Origin: Rhizaria sp. SCN 62-66
Taxonomy: Eukaryota > Rhizaria, unplaced
Direction: 5' to 3'
Assembly (NCBI GenBank): GCA_001724265.1
Contig: MEDY01000277.1
Span: 1-41,622, forward strand
Length of the DNA: 41,622 nt
In this document: in pieces, positions 18,614-30,200 of the stretch
Layout of the letters: each line of letters begins with the position of its first letter
Numbering within the stretch: the stretch's first letter is position 1
The notes under the pieces: model-generated
The model's database searches: none
What the model was told of the DNA's origin: nothing
Seen by the model: the letters and a program-made list of their open reading frames with translations, nothing else
Translations under genes and position numbers: made by a program

Positions 18614-21297
18614 ATGTTTTCGGTATCACGCCGCTTCGCGACCCTGCGCAAGGCCAGCATCGTCGGCAAGTACGCGCCCCCGCCCTCCGCGCCCGCCGCG
18701 GCCGCCACCGCGGCCCTGGCCTCGGCCAAATGGGACGCCGTCATCGTCGGCGCGGGCCACAACGGGCTTATTGCCGCCAACTACCTCGCTGACGCCGGAC
18801 AGAAGGTGCTCGTGCTGGAGCGCCGACACGTCGTCGGCGGCGCCGCCGTCACGGAGGAGCTCGTCCCCGGGTTCAAGTTCTCGCGCGCGTCCTACCTCGC
18901 CGGCCTGCTGCGCCCGCAGATCATCAAGGACTTTGAGCTCGAGAAATACGGGTATGTTATCGCTCTCATTTCTTCCGACTCACTTTATCGCCATTGTTCA
19001 TTCCGCCATCCCTCGTGACTCGCTCTGCCAACAATCTCATATTCTCGTTCTCATCTTGCTTGTTCACACCACGTATGACGATCACAACATCACGTTACAT
19101 GGTTTAGCTTTGAGTACCTCATCCGCGACCCGTCGTCCTTCACCCCCACGCTGCCCGACTCGCCCTCGAAGGGCAAGTACCTGCTCTTGGGCTCGGACGA
19201 CACCGCCACGGCCGCGAGCATCGCTCAGTTCTCTCCCAAGGACGCCGCGGCGTACCCGCGCTACGAGGCCTTTCTGGGCCAGGTCCGCGAGCTCGTGCAA
19301 CCGCTGCTTGACGCGCCGCTCGTCGCGCCCTGGGCTGAGAACCGAAAGGACCGCGCCGTTGCGATGAGGACGGCGCTCACGCTGGCCAAGCTCGCCATCA
19401 AGAACAGGAAAGTGCTCGTGCCGTTCTACGAGCTCCTCACCGCGCCCGCCGCGCAGATTCTCGATCGGTACGCGCAAACTTGCACGCGTTTTGAATCTCT
19501 CCATCACCCCTGTTGTCTCCAAGTGAGACGTGATGTTAGCATGTGATGCATATATAATACCGCTCTACTTCAAATCTCCTTTGCTACATGTTACTCACAT
19601 TTCGAGCTGTTCCTTGTTTCTGTTGTGCTGCTGCCGCAGGTGGTTCGAGGGCGACGTGCTTAAGGCGACGCTGGCGACGGACGCGGTGATCGGCGCGGCC
19701 ATCAGCCCCAAGCACGGCGGCTCCGCCTACGTGCTCCTGCACCACGTCATGGGCGAGGCTGCCGGTCGCAAGGGCGTCTGGGCCTACGTGCGCGGCGGTA
19801 TGGGCGCGGTCACGCAGGCCCTCGCCGCGCGCGCGCGTGAGAAGGGCGTCACCGTTGTCGAGAACGCTGTTGTCGACGAGATCAACTTCAAGTACGTCTT
19901 GCTGGCAAAAAAACTCAAATCTTTCGTTGCATTATTTGTTTTAAGCCTATGTCGTTTTGTCTAATGCTCATCTTGCTATTGTTTTGTTTCTACTTTGACT
20001 TGACCTTATAGCACGACTGCGCCGCGCTTCTATGCGGACCAGGTGTCCCGCGTTGAGGGCGTCACGCTCGCCGACGGCACCAGTACGTTGGACAACATAT
20101 CACACCCACTCTTCGTACATGTGCACTTAGGACTGATAGCAATCCAAACTTATGTTCTAATCATTCAACCAATCTATTACTCTATTATTTACTGTCTTTC
20201 TCGATTTACGCAGAGATCAAGGCCCCCCGCGTGTTGTCCAACGCCAATCCCTACCACACCTTCCTCGAGCTCATGCCGTCCCACCCCTTCCCGGCCGCCG
20301 CCGCCGCCGCCTCCGCGTCCGCGCCCGAGAGCGACAGCGCCCCGCTGCCGACCGAGTTCGTGGACCACGTGCGCCACACCGACTACGCATGTGGCGCGTT
20401 CAAGATCAACTGCGCAGTCGACAAGGTACGTTTGACGCAGTCGCATCAAGCGCCGTTTCCGTGATATATCTTCACCCTATCAACCACTCACACGATTGCT
20501 CGTTTTTGTTGCTTTATGATCTCTTTTCAATTTGTCATCACAGCTGCCGAACTTCTTCTGTCTGCCCAACACGCCCGACGGGCTCCCTGGCCCGCAGCAC
20601 CGCGGCACGGTTCACTTCGAGGACACGATGGAGGACATCGACGCAGCGTACCGCGAGACGCTGCAGGGCAAGCCTGCGTCGCGGCCTGTGATCGAGATGA
20701 CCATCCCGTCCGCGCTCGACAATACGCTCGCGCCGCCCGGCAAGCACGTTGTGCAGCTGTTCATCCAGTACGCGCCGTACGAGCTCACGCAGGGCTCGTG
20801 GGAGGATGAGCAGTTCAAGCAGGCCTACGCAGACTCCATCTTCAAGATCATTGACAAGTACTGGTACGTCAACGTTGTTTATCTTTTCATGTGGCATTTA
20901 TCTTTCTTGTTACACCATTAATTATCCGTAGATCTCTCGAAAACCCAAGTGAATATTGATGTGCTTACATAACACCATAATATCTATTGCCTTCCACTGT
21001 AACTTGTACCCTCGCAGCGATGGCTTCTCCAAGTCAGTCATCGGCCGCGACGTGCTGTCCCCGCGCGATCTGGAGCGCATCTTCGGCCTGCACAAGGGCA
21101 ACATCATGCACGGCGCGCTGTCGCTGTCGCAGCTCGCCGTCGCTCGGCCGGTGCCCGGCTTCGCGGACCACCGCACACCCGTCGCTGGGCTCTACCTCTG
21201 CGGCGCCGGCGCGCACCCTGGCGGTGGCGTCATGGGCGCCGCGGGCCGCAATTGCGCCACCATCGTCCAGAACGACGACAAGTTCTTCGCTAAGTAA
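18614..21297 (+). CDS. PYROXD2: PYROXD2-type FAD-dependent oxidoreductase
   Basis: Seven exons: 18614-18951, 19108-19467, 19640-19891, 20012-20082, 20214-20425, 20544-20863, 21018-21297 (610 aa; human about 581). Donors are gtatgt, gtacgc, then four gtacgt. The N-terminus ([12 protein letters not shown]) is Arg-rich and lacks acids, suiting a mitochondrial targeting peptide. The Rossmann FAD motif [13 protein letters not shown] lies near residues 44-56, followed by [20 protein letters not shown] and [15 protein letters not shown]. Further family blocks: [43 protein letters not shown]-like [65 protein letters not shown] and the C-terminal [21 protein letters not shown]. It belongs to the phytoene-desaturase-like amine oxidase superfamily; the mammalian protein is mitochondrial with an unclear substrate. 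Every junction restores family sequence, so the model is strong. Stop TAA. Confidence 0.92.
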
Positions 21298-22110
21298 GCG
21301 CGCGCCGTGCCGCAGAACGTTCGCTTAGCCATAGCGTCGGTTTGTCTCGGAGCTGTTGTTGTGCTCGTCTTCTTGTTTCTTCTTCGTGTTTTGTTTTTAT
21401 TATCTAACCTATCGTGATTTTCGTTTGTTGCTACCTGTTTTGTTTGTTTCGACACATCTTTATCACAATCTTCTCTTGATATGATACTTTATGACGTGTC
21501 TTGTTCGCTTAATACTATTTTATATGTCTTTTTCTCTCTGTACTTCGTCTTGTGCTGTCCACGTGAACGTGTATGTACAACTGTTTGTACTTTTGTGTGG
21601 TTTCCTCTACCCACGCATGCATAGCTTGTGTCCCGTTTCTGTTTCCATCATCTAACCGGACTACAAAAGATGTGTTGACACATTCGCCTGCGCTTTTAAC
21701 ACGCCGTCATACGCATTATTGCAGACGCATGCAAACGCGGGCGCACATAGGGAAGGTGACCACACTCTGCACACGCGCGTGGGCGACATCGTTTTAACGT
21801 TGTTTTGCGCGTTTTTAGTCCAGTCGGTCCAGCTGGAGTCGGTAACATTTCCAATACATTCATGCTTTAGCCTCCGTCAGGGTACGACAATTGATATTGC
21901 GAAATAAACGAAATTCGTAGTAACTATGATTTGTATTGAACTTTACACTGGTGCAATGGTAGCGTCGCATCGTATCATTGTGATGATCGTGTGCAAAAGG
22001 AGAGAACAGAATCATCGCGACAAAAGCAAACACCTACTAATCGCAGGCCTTCAGCTGTTCACGTCGACTGCAGTGGGGGAGCTGCAGACTTTTCAAGGAT
22101 AACACTGCAT
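21298..22110. other. Intergenic, PYROXD2 / uridine phosphorylase (convergent)
   Basis: T-rich 3'-to-3' spacer with no supported gene. A TGGTAGCG-like stretch near 21956 does not fold as a tRNA and has no B box downstream. Confidence 0.6.
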
Positions 22111-23172
22111 TCACGCGGTCTTGGCCTTAAGGCGGTCGGTGAGGCCGAGGGTCTTGGCAACGTAGACCTTGACGACCTCGACGACGTTGCCGACCCACAG
22201 CTTGTACTGGTCGTTGGTCATCGTGACCTGTAGCGGAAACAAGAGAGGATATACAAGGAGATATGAGTTTTTGCACCTGAAAAAAACTGAGGACATACAC
22301 ATTAGATTGAATCGTATTACATTTAAAAAATACAGATGAGAGTCATGATTGCAATTATGATATCTGCGTGAAGCGACGCAACGTACCTGGTCGCCGTTGA
22401 GGCGGTTGAGAAGGGTGGTGCAGATGACGCCGCCCTTGATGCCGAGCTCCTGACAGAAGGAGCCGAACATAAGAGACTCCATCTCAATGTTGCGCACACC
22501 GGCCTCGTGCGCCTTGGCCAGGAAGGCGAGCTTCTCGGCGTTGTCGTAGTGGCAGATGGCGCCATCGAGGCGGCCCTGGCCCTCGTAGAAGCAGTCGACC
22601 GACATGGTGGTGCCCGAGGTGACGGGCAGGTTGAGCGACTCAGCGGCGGCAATAAGCCCGTCGTGAACCGAGGCGTCAAGCACCGAGGGGCGGCGGATGA
22701 CCTTGCCCAGCGAGGGGATCTCGTAGTAGGGCTCAAGCAGGCCAGAGACGGAGTTCTTGGTGACGACGACGCTGCCGCCCTCGACGCCGACACCACCCGA
22801 GGTGCCGATGCGGATCATGGTGACGTCCTTGGCGCCCGCGGCGGCGAGCAGCTTGGCCGTCTCGTGGAGCATGATGGAGAAGGTGGGCATGCCCATGCCG
22901 TGGGCGAAGAAGAGGATGGGGCCCACCTTAAACATGTGGTAGCGGGTGGTCGAGCCGATCGGGGTGATGGACTGGCCAAGGGGAAGGGGGAAGAACGAGT
23001 CCGAGAAGGCCTTGGCGATCGACAGCATGCGGTCGTTGGAGCCACCAAAGAGAACGAAGCGCACGTCACCGAAGAGCTCCTTGATGGGCATCGAGGTGTC
23101 GAAGCCGAGGTGGTAGAGGTGGTCCACCTCAAGCTCGGCCACGTGGGGGTTCTTAATCTGAATCGCAGACAT
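22111..23172 (-). CDS. UPP1: Uridine phosphorylase
   Basis: Catalyses the reversible phosphorolysis of uridine to uracil and ribose-1-phosphate (pyrimidine salvage). Exons on the minus strand are 23172-22387 and 22227-22111 (300 aa; human UPP1 about 310); phase 0, donor gtacgt. Signatures of the eukaryotic UPP family: NPHVAELEVDHLYHLGFDT, LFGDVRFVLFGGSNDRM, YHMFKVGPILFFAHGMGMP, IMLHETAKLL, VTMIRIGTSGGVGVEGGSVV (phosphate site), DCFYEGQGRLDGAICHY, GVRNIEMESLMFGSFC (ribose/uracil-binding NIEMES) and VICTTLLNRLNGDQ, then VTMTNDQYKLW in exon 2. The start is MSAIQ at 23172; an ATG 14 codons upstream is less likely. Stop TGA. Confidence 0.92.
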   Translation of the reverse strand: MSAIQIKNPHVAELEVDHLYHLGFDTSMPIKELFGDVRFVLFGGSNDRMLSIAKAFSDSFFPLPLGQSITPIGSTTRYHMFKVGPILFFAHGMGMPTFSIMLHETAKLLAAAGAKDVTMIRIGTSGGVGVEGGSVVVTKNSVSGLLEPYYEIPSLGKVIRRPSVLDASVHDGLIAAAESLNLPVTSGTTMSVDCFYEGQGRLDGAICHYDNAEKLAFLAKAHEAGVRNIEMESLMFGSFCQELGIKGGVICTTLLNRLNGDQVRCVASRRYHNCNHDSHLYFLNVIRFNLMCMSSVFFRCKNSYLLVYPLLFPLQVTMTNDQYKLWVGNVVEVVKVYVAKTLGLTDRLKAKTA

Positions 23173-23868
23173 GCGGAAAAAAAAACTAGATTGTCGCAGT
23201 AGTGCAGAATGCAATAACGGGTGGTTAGCGCGGCGGTGAAAGCGTGGACGGAGAGAACGAATAGGATATGACGGAGTGACACGTCGACCTCAACGACGTC
23301 GGTTGCGGGGTTGGGTCATATTTTCGCCGATAGGCGTGTTTGGTGAAGTGCTGGAATTGTCAAAAAAATATGAAAATTCAACTCGCGGCGTATAGTTCGG
23401 GAAACACTCTTCACAGCCTTTAGTGTTGCCCATTTCGACGACGTAAAATGGGAAAGAAATAATCTCGCTCTCTCAACGTCACCCTTCCGTCCGGCCAGTC
23501 GTGCGCTTAGCACCGGCCCTTAGTGGCGAGTGATGCAGTTGGTCGGTGTCGATCGAGAGCACCTACCAACGGGTAAAACAGCACGCGCTCGTTCGGGCAT
23601 GAAAATAGGAACCAGTTCGTCGTAGTGAGACGATAGTATAAGGTTATTTGGTATAATGCGATATATTCCGTCTACTTTGCATTTTAGTTTACCACGAAGT
23701 GTCGTTTCATGTGCGGTATGGAGCTCTGAAGTTCGGCTTGGTTTCATGACTAAGCAACGGCTCTGAAGCCTGCCACCACTATCCGACCCGTTTCACCCAT
23801 GGTCCGCGGACAACTCACGATATGAGAATCATTTTTATATATGCGCACTTCTTCTTCATAGAAACTCG
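23173..23868. other. Divergent promoter region, uridine phosphorylase / kinesin-14
   Basis: A 696-bp region between two start codons with both promoters. AT-rich with some GC-rich patches; I recognise no motif or RNA gene. Confidence 0.6.
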
Positions 23869-26702
23869 ATGGCCGATTTCCAGCGTCCGAACGAGTACGA
23901 CCCTAACCTGATCAAGCAGGAGCAGGCGGCCGCGCTTTCGCAGAAGGCGCTCGCGAACGACATGGACGACCTTTCGTTCGACAACGACCTGCAGAACGAC
24001 AACGGCGCCGGCGCCTCGGGCGCTGCCGTGGACCCTTCTCTCTTCGTGCCCAGCTCCGAGTTCGAGGCCGTCAAGGAGCAGCTCAAGACGGCGAACCAGT
24101 CGCGCGTCAAGGCAGACTACGCGACGCGCAAGGCGGAGGAGCGCATCGAGCAGCTCACGAGCATGCACAAGTCGACGCAGTCGATCCTGGCGCGCCGCCA
24201 CAAGGTGCAGCTTAAGGCACTGCGCACGGAGCTGGATGAGACCAAGGCTCTGCTGAGCAAGGACGAAGACATGATCGCCGCGCTGCAACGCAAGGCGGCC
24301 GGCGCGGCGCCCGAGGCCGGCGACGCGGCCGCGCTCGCCGTTAAGGAGTCCACCGCGCTGCAGCTCGAGCTGGCCGCCGTCAAGGCGCAGCTGGAGGATG
24401 CCGCGGGCCGCGCGCAGGCGTGCGAGGACGAGGCCGCCGAGTACAAGCGCATCGCCGAGGAGGCGCAGCAGCGCCTCACGGCTGCCGAGGCCGCGGGTGG
24501 GTCGTCGTTGGAGCTGGCGCAGCTGCTCAAGCTGCAGGCGCAGATCGACGCCGCCGCGTTCGACCGCAACACGGCGCTGGGCGGCGACGACGACGACGCC
24601 GCCGCGGCCGCCACGAGCGCCGACGACGTAACCGGCAGCGACGCGGCTGGTGCGCAGCTCGCCGTGTCGGTGTTGGCCGAGCTCGACACGCTGCGCCGCC
24701 ACAAGGCCGAGCAGGACGCCCTCATCGCGCGCTTGCGCGCGGCCGCGGGCGGCGCCACGGGCGAGGAGGCCGACGACGAGTCCGCGGCCGCCGCGGGCGG
24801 GTCCTCGGCCGCCAACGCCGCCGCGCTGGTTGAGGCGGAGAAGAAGATCAAGGAGCTCACCGAAGAGCTCACGGTCATGGCGCAGTCGATGGCGACGCTC
24901 TCGGTGGCGCCCGGCGCGTCGGCCGAGCTGGGCACGCTCGGCGTCGAGCTCGCCTCGGCCAAGGCCGCGCTGCGCGCCGCGCAGGCCGACGCGGGCAACA
25001 AAGACGAGGCCGTCAAGAAGTCTGACGCGCTGCTCAAGAAGCGCGAGGAGCAGCTCAAGATGCTCAAGGAGAACGCGCAGGCGAAGCTGAACGAGGCCTC
25101 CGGCTCGATCAAGAAGCTGCGCGCCGAGTACGGGAATCTGCGCGAGGCGTACCAGGCGCTCAAGACGCAGTCCGAGGACAAGGTGCGCAAGCTGCACGAG
25201 CAGATGGTCAAGAACCGCTCGCAATCTGTAGCGGCGCGCAAGAAGGTGCTCGAGGCTATGGCGGGGCAGGTGGCCGCGCTCAAGGCTGAGATGGCCGAGG
25301 TGCGCGGCGGGGTCACCGCGCTGGCGGGCGACAACGCCGGCATTGGCCACGCCATCGTGAAGCAGATCAAGGCACAGACGGGCGCGCAGACGCAGTACTT
25401 GGCGACGCTGCGCGAGAACTACGAGAAGGAGCTCAAACTGCGCAAGAAGCTCTTCAATCAGATCCAGGAGCTCAAGGGCAACATCCGCGTCTACGCGCGC
25501 GCGCGTCCTGTGGCGGAGCGCGAGCGCGCGGCCATGGGCCCCTCGCCCGTGATCAACTTCCCGCGCGAGGGCGAGATCCGCGTCGACAACGGGCCCAAGA
25601 AGCAGTCTCACAACTTCGAGTTCGACCACGTGTTCCCGCCCTCGGCGACGCAGGAGGATGTGTTCGAGGAGGTCCAGGACCTCGTCACCTCGGTGCTCGA
25701 CGGCTACAACGTCTGCATCTTCGCCTACGGCCAGACGGGCTCCGGCAAGACGCACACCATGGAGGGCCCCAAGGACAACCCCGGTGTCAACACGCGCGCG
25801 CTCGACAAGCTCTTCAACGAGGCCGGCGAGAAGAGCGACCAGTGGGAGTTTAACCTCCGCATCACGCTGCTCGAGATCTACAACGAGAAGATCATGGACC
25901 TGCTCTCCGACACTCAGGTATGTCAGACTCCCACGCGTGTCACTTGTTTTCTTCACTTTTCAATGACTCAATGGCGTAAATATCGATTTTCCTTTGCGAA
26001 TTTTTGCTAATTTTGTGTTTAATTCGTTCATATTTTTTTTTTCTCTGCTTTCATTAGGACGTGACGCTCAAGGTCGTGCAGGGCAAGGACGGCATGGAGG
26101 TGCTGGGTCTGACCCAGGTCGAGGTGTCCTCCGCCGACGACGTGCAGCGCAACCTCGCCAAGGGCAAACGCAACCGCCACGTGGCGCGCACAGACATGAA
26201 CGACTACTCGTCGCGCTCGCACCTCATTCTCTCCGTGTACGCCCGCGGCCGCAACCGCATCACGAACCAGACGTGCATGGGCAAGCTGCACCTCATCGAC
26301 CTGGCCGGCTCCGAGCGCATCTCGCGCTCCGGCGTTACGGGCGAGGCGCTCAAGGAGGCACAGAAGATCAACTACTCGCTCTCGGCGCTCGGCAACGTCA
26401 TCTCTGCGCGCGCCAACAAGAACGAGCACATCCCGTACCGCAACTCGATGCTGACGTACCTGCTGCAGGACTCGCTGGAGAAGAACTCCAAGACGCTCAT
26501 GTTCGTCCAGCTGTCGCCCACGCTCGAGTCGGTGACGGAGACGCTGTGCTCGCTGCGCTTCGCCGAGCGCGTGCGCAAGGTCGAGCTCGGCAAGGCCGGC
26601 AAGAACGTCGCGGGCTCGGCCGGCGGTGCCTTCTCCGCGCCCACGTCGCCCGTCGACTACAATGACGACGAGGACGTCGACCCCGACCAGGGCGAGCTCT
26701 AA
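23869..26702 (+). CDS. Kinesin-14 with C-terminal motor (KIFC1/Ncd type)
   Basis: Minus-end-directed microtubule motor used in spindle organisation. Exons 23869-25917 and 26058-26702 (897 aa), phase 0, donor gtatgt. Residues about 60-500 are heptad-like coiled coil with Ala/Asp-rich breaks. The neck KLFNQIQELKGNIRVYARAR (about 526-545) is the kinesin-14 signature directly before the motor. Motor motifs: FAYGQTGSGKTHTME (P-loop about 621-628), ITLLEIYNEKIMDLL, NDYSSRSH (switch I), LIDLAGSERISRSG (switch II), KINYSLSALGNVISA, PYRNSMLTYLLQDSL and ETLCSLRFAERVRKVELG. A short acidic tail follows. The intron falls between DLLSDTQ and DVTLKVVQG in the motor. The N-terminal cargo or tail domain has no recognisable PH, CH or MyTH4 module. 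Stop TAA. Confidence 0.93.
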
Positions 26703-27208
26703 GCGGGCTGCCTTGCGGCGTTGCAGACGACATTGCAGCTGCAATTCATCGCAGTAAAAGAGCGGTGTAAGATATGATATCGAGACTGTACAATGAGCGA
26801 TGCTGCAGTGTCGTGCAGATGGATCTAAGCTTCCTTCTCTCTGCTGTGTGCTCGAAACTCTGCCCGATTTCATTTTTCCTCTTCTGTATCCGACGCAAAT
26901 TTTCTTGTCTATAGTAACGGTGACAGTGACAACATGCGTGTCATGTTGTTGTGTTCGTTTGACTTGTTTTATGATAGGTTGTTTCTGTTTCTTTTCTACT
27001 ACGTCTATAAGCTTCATTTCTCGAAGATGTCGACCATAACAATACACAGTTTGTTTCATTCTATCGCTCTTTTTTGTCATGCTGATTTAATCAACGTTTC
27101 TTTATTGCCGATCTTGCTAGATAAATTTCAAATCTAGGTAACACTCCTTGCCATAACGTTTTTACTTTCGTTGTCGGATTCACACAGGTTTCACACCAAG
27201 GTTTTTAA
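26703..27208. other. Intergenic, kinesin-14 / STK11IP-like (convergent)
   Basis: T-rich 3'-to-3' spacer of about 500 bp; no gene or notable repeat. Confidence 0.6.
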
Positions 27209-30200
27209 TCATCGTCCATTGTAGCCCACATTGCGTAGTGTGAGATACTCGTACAGCTTCGTCGCCGCTGGTGTCGGCAGCTGAACACGCCACACCCTCA
27301 CAGCCCCTTCACCGCCTGCAGCAGAACTACCACCCGAGCCTGCGCCATTGCTCGCGCCGTTTGTCGCGTTACCGCGGCCGAACACTGCAACGAGCGCCGA
27401 CATCGGCACTTGCAACGTACTATCGTTGTTGTTCAAACTACTCATGTTGACGTTGGGCGACGTCGTGTAGTGCGGGGGCAAAGTCGTGACAACAACGTCA
27501 ATGACATCCTCAACGCGCTCCACCGCAATGACCGCCGTGCGCCGCGCGCCAGAGACAACGACGGAGCTATTGCCTCCAGTCAGTGCGTTCTGCGCGGCAA
27601 CACCGAGATCCTCCCTGCACAGCAGCACCGCACCAGCAAGAGCTACCACAGTGCACTCGACTTCAACCGCGGCGGACAGAGACGTCAGCGCCGGCGTGGA
27701 GCTTGCAAACGCTGTGGTAACTGAGGGCGCAGCTGCAATAAACGGCGAGTGCAAGACTGATAGCAACGGGTTCGAGTGGTGCATCGGCAACAATAACAGA
27801 TCGCGGCCATTAGCAATCTCGCCACTCGAACTCGCACTTGCGTTTGAGCTTACGATTTGGCTCGGATTAGGCGCTAACTCGGCTGCGGCAGCCGCGACTG
27901 CAGCGGCTGCAGATGCCGTCACTGACGCACGGAGACGGCCAAGGTCGACAACAGCTTCCACCGCAGCGGCAACGGCGCGGGAATACAGCCTGACAGAGCC
28001 GCCGCCCACCGCGAGCGCTCCAGCGCTGCCAGCATGGTGTGCGAGCTGAGGCATCACATCCGTCAGCGCGGCGGAGTTCGCGTTGCTGTTGCTGGATACA
28101 TTGCGACCGCCACGGCGCTGGCGCGCGCGCAACGTGGCCGCAGCAGCAGCTGCTGCAATTATGGTAGGGTCGGGGTAGTACGCACCACCACCGCTCTCGG
28201 CAACGCAGCTGCCGCCGGCAGAGGTGACGGTAGGCGCGGATGCAGCGCTAGCGGCTGCGAGCGCAACGAGCGAGTGCAGCACCGGCGCGACGTCTGCTTG
28301 CGCGCTCGACAGAGCGTCGTCTACGGCCGCGACGGCGGGCTTCTGCACAGGCAGCAGCGACGACGCGAGGCGGGTCAGCGCGTGAGTTAACACACGGTCG
28401 CCGGCGACGACAGTAAGGGATGACACGCGCGGCTGCTGCTGCTGTTGCTGCTGTGCTGCCGCGGAGCTGGGGTTCGTTGATAGAGGCGGAAGCCGCGGGC
28501 CGGGAGACTCCGTGAAGTCGATGCGGACAGACTGCAAAGCACCACCGACAACCATGCGGTTGAGTGCCTTGACTGGCAATGCGGAGACAAATACGAGCCG
28601 CTCACGATCGCCCGAAGTGATGTCATTCGTCGACTGCTGAGATGGTCGTTGTTGCTGCTGAGTAGAAACAGTGATGCGACGAAAGACAAATATGTCATAC
28701 TCCGTCGCAAGCAGAAGTGCAGGATACGTTGTAGTCAGTGCGTGCTGAGTAACATCTGCAGCTGCACCAGCTGACGCGGCGGAGCGCCGCCAATCACAGT
28801 CGAAGAACACACATCCCTTATCTTCACGATTCGTTTTTTTGCCACCAGCTGTCGCACTCCTGCCTTGAATTGAGCTATCAAGACTCGGATCACTCTTAGA
28901 AGCAATCATCACATTAGTTACTGCAGTAGCAGCGCAAGCAAACGCAAAAGCAGTGAGTGCGGGTACTGGCTCCGATGGTTCCTCCGCAGCCCTCAGCCCT
29001 TGCGTCACAGGATGCACCGCAGCGTGCTGATGCATCATGACATCACCATAAAGTACGCCACCAACATCCACGTTGTTCACAGCAAGCCCAGCCGCGCTGG
29101 CCATGGAACTAGCGCCGACAGATTGCGGGTACGCAAGACCGTGTGCACCAGCAGTGCCGGGAGGCAACGTGAGTCCCGCTGCGGCGGCGGCCTGAGCCAT
29201 TGCAATTGCGTCCTCCTCGGCTGCTGCGGCAGCGGCTGCTGCCACCGAGACCGCTGATGACGCAGTGGTGTTGCCGGTGGTTGCGGCAAGGTTGTTAGGA
29301 TCAAGACCAGATGTTGAACCACGCCTGCTGCCGCCGCGACTACCCGGTCGGCTACTGCTCGCAGCCACATTAGAGCCTGTAGCGTTGATGCTGCTCTTGC
29401 TAGTGTTGTCCTTTTCTTTGTCCTTGTCTTTGTTGCTAGTGCTGCTGTGAGCAGCCATTGCAAGGCGCAGACGGGCTGAGGCTAGAGCGAGAGGGTCCTC
29501 TGCCAGCCTGCACCGCAGGGCTAACAAAACCCTCTCACCAAACAGAGTCGGCAGCACAACTGGCGCTGCACTAGCGGCGTCTCGCTCACTACTGCTATGA
29601 GCGGCTGCGATGGCGGTTGCAGCAGTCCACCATTCTGCAGCACGCGCAGCTGGATTGTAGGCGAACCAGCGGTAGTTGCGCGCACCACCAAGGCCGTCGG
29701 CGTCTGAGCGACTAGATTCAAAACGCAGGTGAGACGATCGCAAATTAGATGCTTCGTTAACACGAGGGAGCTCATTATTCACACTGTTTGAAGCTGGAGG
29801 AGAAACAAATGGAAGCCACGGAAACAAAGCAGTGGGCGCACTGGCAGCGGCTGCATCGGCTTCAGCTGCAATCTCGAGCTCGACTTCGGCAGTTGGGCGC
29901 GGTGTAGGTAACATCGGTTGCAGCAGCGGACCATGCGGTCGTAGTGATTGAGAGATTGCATTAGTCGGCCCAACTGACGCCACAGCGGACTGAACCGACT
30001 CGCTGTTCATGCTGTTGTAGAGGGACTGAACCCACTCGGTAGTGTAGGTCTGCTGCTTGACTTTGGGGATGACTCTCCCCATTCCACAATTGTTTCTACG
30101 AATGGCATCATGCCTTTCAGTGATACTACCGTTTCGTTTAGCCTTGGCTTGCTGATTTTTATCCGTCGCAGCGACTAATTTCGTCAACATCTGCGCAATC

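Noticed and set aside
21950-22010. tRNA-like TGGTAGCG stretch
   Set aside because: No GTTCRANNC B-box and no cloverleaf pairing nearby.
23815-25956. 713-codon minus-strand ORF opposite the kinesin coiled coil
   Set aside because: GC-rich coding DNA leaves long antisense frames open; the product is a Leu/Arg/Val-rich composition artefact with no domain, while the plus strand is clearly kinesin.
27417-27422. GTACGT on the minus strand inside the STK11IP-like C-terminus as an intron donor
   Set aside because: The frame remains open and coding-like through it (STLQVPMSALVAVFGRG) and no matching AT-rich intron follows.
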